From NCBI GenBank assembly GCA_026874595.1, contig CM049307.1:81692643-81756642 (forward strand): a stretch of DNA of 64,000 nucleotides, read 5' to 3'. The notes below the pieces were generated by a model that was given only the letters and a program-made list of their open reading frames with translations, searched no databases and was not told the origin of the DNA. A program made the position numbers and the translations under genes. Positions 59,759 through 64,000 of the stretch are shown in pieces (the stretch's first letter is position 1; each line of letters starts with the position of its first letter). The stretch comes from Sipunculus nudus (Eukaryota > Annelida > Sipuncula > Golfingiida > Sipunculidae).

Positions 59759-62412
59759 TATATGTCAGAGACGAGATTGAAATCCAGGCAGATTTTTAAT
59801 TCGCCTAGACGAGATTGCGATTGTGATCTCGCCTAGGCGAGATTGCAATTGTGATCTCGGCTAGACGGATTTTAAAGGGACATAATCAGGAGCAATATTA
59901 TATCTAATCTTTCACACTATCAGTTCAATTTTGCTTAATACAAAAGTTTCCCACCAATACCATCACAGCACCCCGTCTCAGTATCCCGCATACGGCTGTT
60001 TAACACCTTGTTATGGATCTGTGTGTTGGTAAACACAGTCCACGTGTGTCTGTTAACCATGACAAAGCCGCGTGACCGGAGGTCCCATTGTGCGTTGCAA
60101 CATGCTTTGTTTCAGCCAGCGGGAACATGTATTAAATGTTTGGGCTAAGTCAGTCAGTGCATCTTCTGATTGACACGTGTTATGGCCCCGCGATGCACAC
60201 CGTCCACGCGCTGTGTTTATGTTTACACCTGTGATCGTGCCCAGTCCACTGTTTTTAACACTCATTTTACAGGAGTAAGCAAACGGTTTCAAAGCAATAT
60301 TTTGGCAGGTACAGATTTATTTTAAAGGGAAGAAGCTAATTTTCGTGTTTATTCAACATGCTTTATAGGTGATTGGGTCCCTTTAAACTCCCCTAGCAAG
60401 ATCACAATCGCAATCTCGCCTAGGCGAGTTTAAAATCCGTCTTGTGTCATCCAGGCGAGTCTAAAATCTGTCTGATATTACTTAGTCGAGTTTAAAATCT
60501 GCCTAGGCGAGATTAAAATAGTGATCTGATCTAATTTCTAAAATATATTAAGCATTGTAATTGACATATGAAAGATGTTTTCAGTCGGATTTTCAATATT
60601 TTAACACTGAATGGTTATATATAGTTAAAAGGTAATATATTTATTAATATTTACAGAATATTATAGTATTAATGTAATAATTAATTTTTTTACAGTAATG
60701 TAATAATTATTCATGTGATAATTAGCATTAATTTTGGAAACAGAATTATGAAATAGATATTTGATTATTATTTGAACCTTTGATGTGTTTCATGTGGTCT
60801 ACAGCATCCTTATCATACCAATTATTTGCTAAACATTAATTAATCTTTATTTTTTTTCTCCAGTTTTCTTTACAACCTTGGGATTGTAAATATCACTAAT
60901 AATTTTTACAAAAAAAATAATTTGTAATTGTATTTAAATATATGGCAATTAGAGAGTAACAAGAGGTATATTGAAGCACACTTATGAGATATTATGAAGA
61001 GCAAATCTGGGGGAAAAAGTCATCCACTTGCATATTGAATCAATCATAGATAGATAGATAGACAGATAGATAGATTAGTTTAGATAGCTATTACTTCACT
61101 ATTTAATGAGTATATTACACATTAACATAAACAATCATCCTATTTGATAATTCTTACAGGACAAACAGAACAAATTAGTTGGTTGATCTAGTTCAAATGT
61201 TTCTTTTCACCCAGGTATTCAACACTCCAGAGTCAAAACATGTACACTTATGGTACAAAATATGCAGGGTATCAGTATTTATGATGGACTTTGATACACC
61301 ATCCATTTTTTAGGTAATTAAACTTCATATGAGAAAAGGTAAAAGTTGATACACAGATGTATGCAAGTGAATATTTCTTTGTCTTATTCAGTCTTTTCTT
61401 ATAATGTATATAATATTCTTCTGATCTTTTTTTTTAATGTTTTGTGAGGCATTTTGTGAAGCTTCAATATTTATGTAGACTATGTTACAAGATAACTGCC
61501 TTTTTTTGGACAGTATTATATCATATCAGAAAAAATATGATTTCTAGATTCATAGAGTAATAGATCATTTATGCATGTGAACATGCATTGAATTATATTG
61601 ATAAAAAATAAATGAGCTATGTTCCTTTTGTCTTTTTAAAATACTACATTACTAATATTACTAATACCAGTTTCCCTTCAAATTAATATTGACAACAAAA
61701 TTATTATGTAAATAATCAGCAGCAGCCCACATCATATATCATTTGAATATGCCATATACAATACCAATGTAAGTTTCTTATAACATAGTTTATAAATAAA
61801 AATATAAAATAAAAAATTAATGTTAATTATTACATAAATATTATAATATTCTGTAAATAATATTAAATATATATTACTTGTGAACTATACATAACCATAT
61901 TAATTAAAAAATATATAATATAAAATATTCCATTTCCAAAATTAATGTTAATTATTTAATTAATACTATAATATTCTGTAAATATTAATAAATATATTAC
62001 TTGTGAACTATACGTAACAATTCAGTGTTAAAATATTGAAAATCTGACTGAAAACACCTTGCATAAGTCAATTACAATGCATAATTTATTGGGAAATTTG
62101 ATCAGATCACTATTTTAATCTCGCCTAGGCAGATTTTAAACTCGCCCAAGGGATATCAGGCAGATTTTAAACTCGCCTGGATGACACCAGACAGATTTTA
62201 AACTCGCCTAGGCGAGATTAAAATCATGGCCTGCTCCATGATGGATTTTAATCTCGGCTAGGCCAGATTGCGATTGTGATTTCGTCTAGGTGAGTTTAAA
62301 ATCCGTCCAGCCGAGATCACAATTGCAATCTCGCCTAGGCGAGATCACAATTGCAATCTCGTCTAGGCGAATTTAAAATCCGCCTGGATTTCAATCTCGT
62401 CTCTGACATATA
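59759..62412. mobile_element. large foldback element with CTCGCCTAGGCGAG palindromes
   Basis: The ends TATATGTCAGAGACGAG and its inverse CTCGTCTCTGACATATA are perfect. The arms continue as nearly exact inverted copies of AATCCAGGC, GCCTAGACGAGATTGC and CTCGCCTAGGCGAGATT blocks. After a 507-bp insertion in the left arm, inverted homology resumes (60390-60700 against 61850-62160). The right arm has a duplicated AT-rich unit of about 155 bp. No ORF. Confidence 0.85.
59876..60382. mobile_element. TTAA-flanked MITE nested in the foldback
   Basis: Ends AGGGACATAATCA and the inverse of AGGGACCCAATCA sit between TTAA tetranucleotides. It breaks the left arm of the foldback only, so it inserted later. 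Same end type as the 29124-32321 element. The reverse frame at 60053-60292 has no family features. Confidence 0.65.
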
Positions 62413-62480
62413 GATAAACTTTTCCAGCCATCCCTGTGAATTGCAGAAAGATGAAACATATTCTCATAGGGATGTGACAT

Positions 62481-62783
62481 GTGAAAGAAAATTACCAATT
62501 GTGCTGTAGCAATGATATTGAATTTTTTGCGGGTCTGAAATTCGATAGGGATGGAGTCATCCTAGACACCAATCATCCCTGTGGATTTGAGAATGATCCA
62601 TTGTATTCTCTTTGGGATATCGCGCTTTTTCAAAGCGGACCCCTTATTACAAGCCTTCTGGATTTCAAGTTTTATAGGCAAGGGGTAAGGAATAATCCAA
62701 ATATGGTAGCCTATCACTATGCCATGGGCATTTTCAGCCGACCATCAAAAAGTAATCAAACAGCTCAACAAACAGAATATTAA
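62481..62783 (+). CDS. unassigned 100-codon ORF
   Basis: An ATG-to-stop frame of balanced composition (e.g. FFAGLKFDRDGVILDTN and FYRQGVRNNPNMVAYHY) stands out from the surrounding AT-rich DNA. It could be an isolated exon of a plus-strand gene, a transposon fragment or chance. I do not recognise a family. It lies 3 kb upstream of the cadherin start and on the opposite strand. Confidence 0.2.
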   Translation: MKENYQLCCSNDIEFFAGLKFDRDGVILDTNHPCGFENDPLYSLWDIALFQSGPLITSLLDFKFYRQGVRNNPNMVAYHYAMGIFSRPSKSNQTAQQTEY

Positions 62784-64000
62784 TTTACCCAGAAACTGTT
62801 CATGTCACTCTACCTGTTTATTACTTTAAGAATTATCATACTGTACATCTCCTTACATTCTGTTTATCATTTTAAACACCATCTCACTTTATATCAAGCA
62901 CTTTTATTACCATCACAACCTGCTCATGTGGCTCCAGATTTTTTAGGATTTCTTTAAACACAACGGTAGTACTCAATTGAATATGTCATGGTTATTAACA
63001 CATTGGTGTTATCACATTGAATTATTGAGGTGACTGAGTGGTTTTACGCATGTTGTCTCTTTACAATAATAAATGTTACCAATACACAAAGAGTTTCTTG
63101 AATATTGCATGCGCTTCTGCTGACTGTTATTGTAGCCTCCAATACATACAGTTAGGTGTGATATTGTGTGGGTTCCTAGGGTGATATCCATACAGGCACT
63201 AAACAATTGTTTGATGTACTCCCTTGAACAGATCTGCATGTTAATGCACTTGCCATAATTTCTCATTTTTTTGCTTTTCTTCCAGATTACCACTTATCCA
63301 AACTTCTGTGGGGAACTAACCATAGAAATTAAGCTAAAACAAAATTTTCTTTTTTTTTTTTTATTTATACATTCAACTCACCTTGCATTAATTTCACCCT
63401 TCCTCAAAATTTCACTGAAATTTTTAAACATTTTTTTCCCAGATATATAGTATGCAAACACACAGACAGACAGAGAAAAAAGTGTGTATAATCAGACTGA
63501 ATACATTCTTGGCCCATGTCAGCCAGTTGGTAGTGAAACCCAGCAAAGTCTGCTAATTCTAGCAGTTGTTAAGCAAAAGCAGAATGCACCATATATACCC
63601 ATTGTGTAAAGTGTGCACTGGTTCACTAACTGATAAGTAATTCTTAAATCTTAACTCACCCAGTGAAAAGATGATTATCTCCAAAACTAAATGGATACCC
63701 ATTGAAGGAACAGGCTATCATTAATTTAATAGTTTATCCCTACTGGTTAGTACTGACTTCAGGTAACCCCTGACTGTGGCACAGAACAATGATATAAGGA
63801 AGGTTTTCAGTTACTTTTTCCTGCATGATACAAATAGACATAATTTGTTTGTACTAAACATTGAATGACCAGCTGTTACAAAAGAGGATCATTAAACACT
63901 ACAGAGTATGAAATACTGCTGAATACAAGGAAGGATCTGTTAGTCCTATTTTTATGTGTTGGTCCTACAGTAAAACCTCACCCAATGACCATCTCTGTTT
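62784..64000. other. upstream flank, nothing firm
   Basis: AT-rich sequence without recognisable genes. The last bases (CTACAGTAAAACCTCACCCA, 63966-63985) resemble one end of a small TA-type DNA transposon cut by the window edge. Confidence 0.4.

Noticed and set aside
60053-60292. 79-codon reverse frame
   Set aside because: It lies entirely inside the nested TTAA MITE and has no domain features.
1-64000. tRNA, rRNA or classical SINE genes
   Set aside because: I read both strands for cloverleaf arms and A/B box promoters and found no convincing case.

Overview
The window is animal nuclear DNA: AT-rich, with long introns and layered repeats. It is dominated by one minus-strand gene whose coding exons run from about 59.4 kb down to the left edge. 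Joined with consistent GT-AG sites and reading phases, 27 regular exons, one 12-nt microexon and one probable edge exon encode about 1,685 residues: a signal peptide, 14 extracellular cadherin (EC) repeats and most of a membrane-adjacent domain. The transmembrane and cytoplasmic exons lie beyond the left edge. The protein reads as an invertebrate orthologue of cadherin-23 (CDH23), the tip-link cadherin of vertebrate hair cells. Its EC1-6 resemble vertebrate EC1-6 and its EC7-14 resemble vertebrate EC20-27, so the vertebrate block EC7-19 has no counterpart. The human comparison is from memory and not from a computed alignment.

The mobile-element content suggests a mollusc, probably a bivalve; this is inference. 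Most introns carry repeats. (1) A Helitron/Helentron-like non-autonomous family has matching 5' ends at 2.1, 6.6, 11.0, 13.7 and 41.0 kb and hairpin 3' ends at 4.0, 9.2 and 17.1 kb. The largest copy (13.7-17.1 kb) is built of two tandem arrays studded with the palindrome GGTGGCGCCACC. (2) TTAA-flanked elements occur at 29.1-32.3 and 59.9-60.4 kb, and a piggyBac-type element with a short ORF at 30.7-32.2 kb. (3) A Tigger/pogo-like relic lies at 44.6-46.0 kb. (4) Two large foldback elements lie at 23.2-24.3 and 59.8-62.4 kb, the second just upstream of the first coding exon. (5) Small palindromic MITEs, a 31-bp minisatellite (34.7-35.4 kb) and tandem arrays at 29.6-30.6 and 50.4-54.2 kb complete the set.

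Layout from right to left, in the direction of transcription: upstream DNA with the foldback (59.4-64 kb); exon 1 with signal peptide (59.3 kb); an 11.85-kb first coding intron full of repeats; EC1-EC3 on small scattered exons (47.5-27 kb); EC4-EC6 (27-22.4 kb); EC7-EC12 on larger exons (21.4-9.3 kb); EC13-EC14 and the membrane-adjacent domain (9.5-0.04 kb). I recognised no tRNA, rRNA or second host protein gene. One 100-codon ORF at 62.5 kb remains unexplained.
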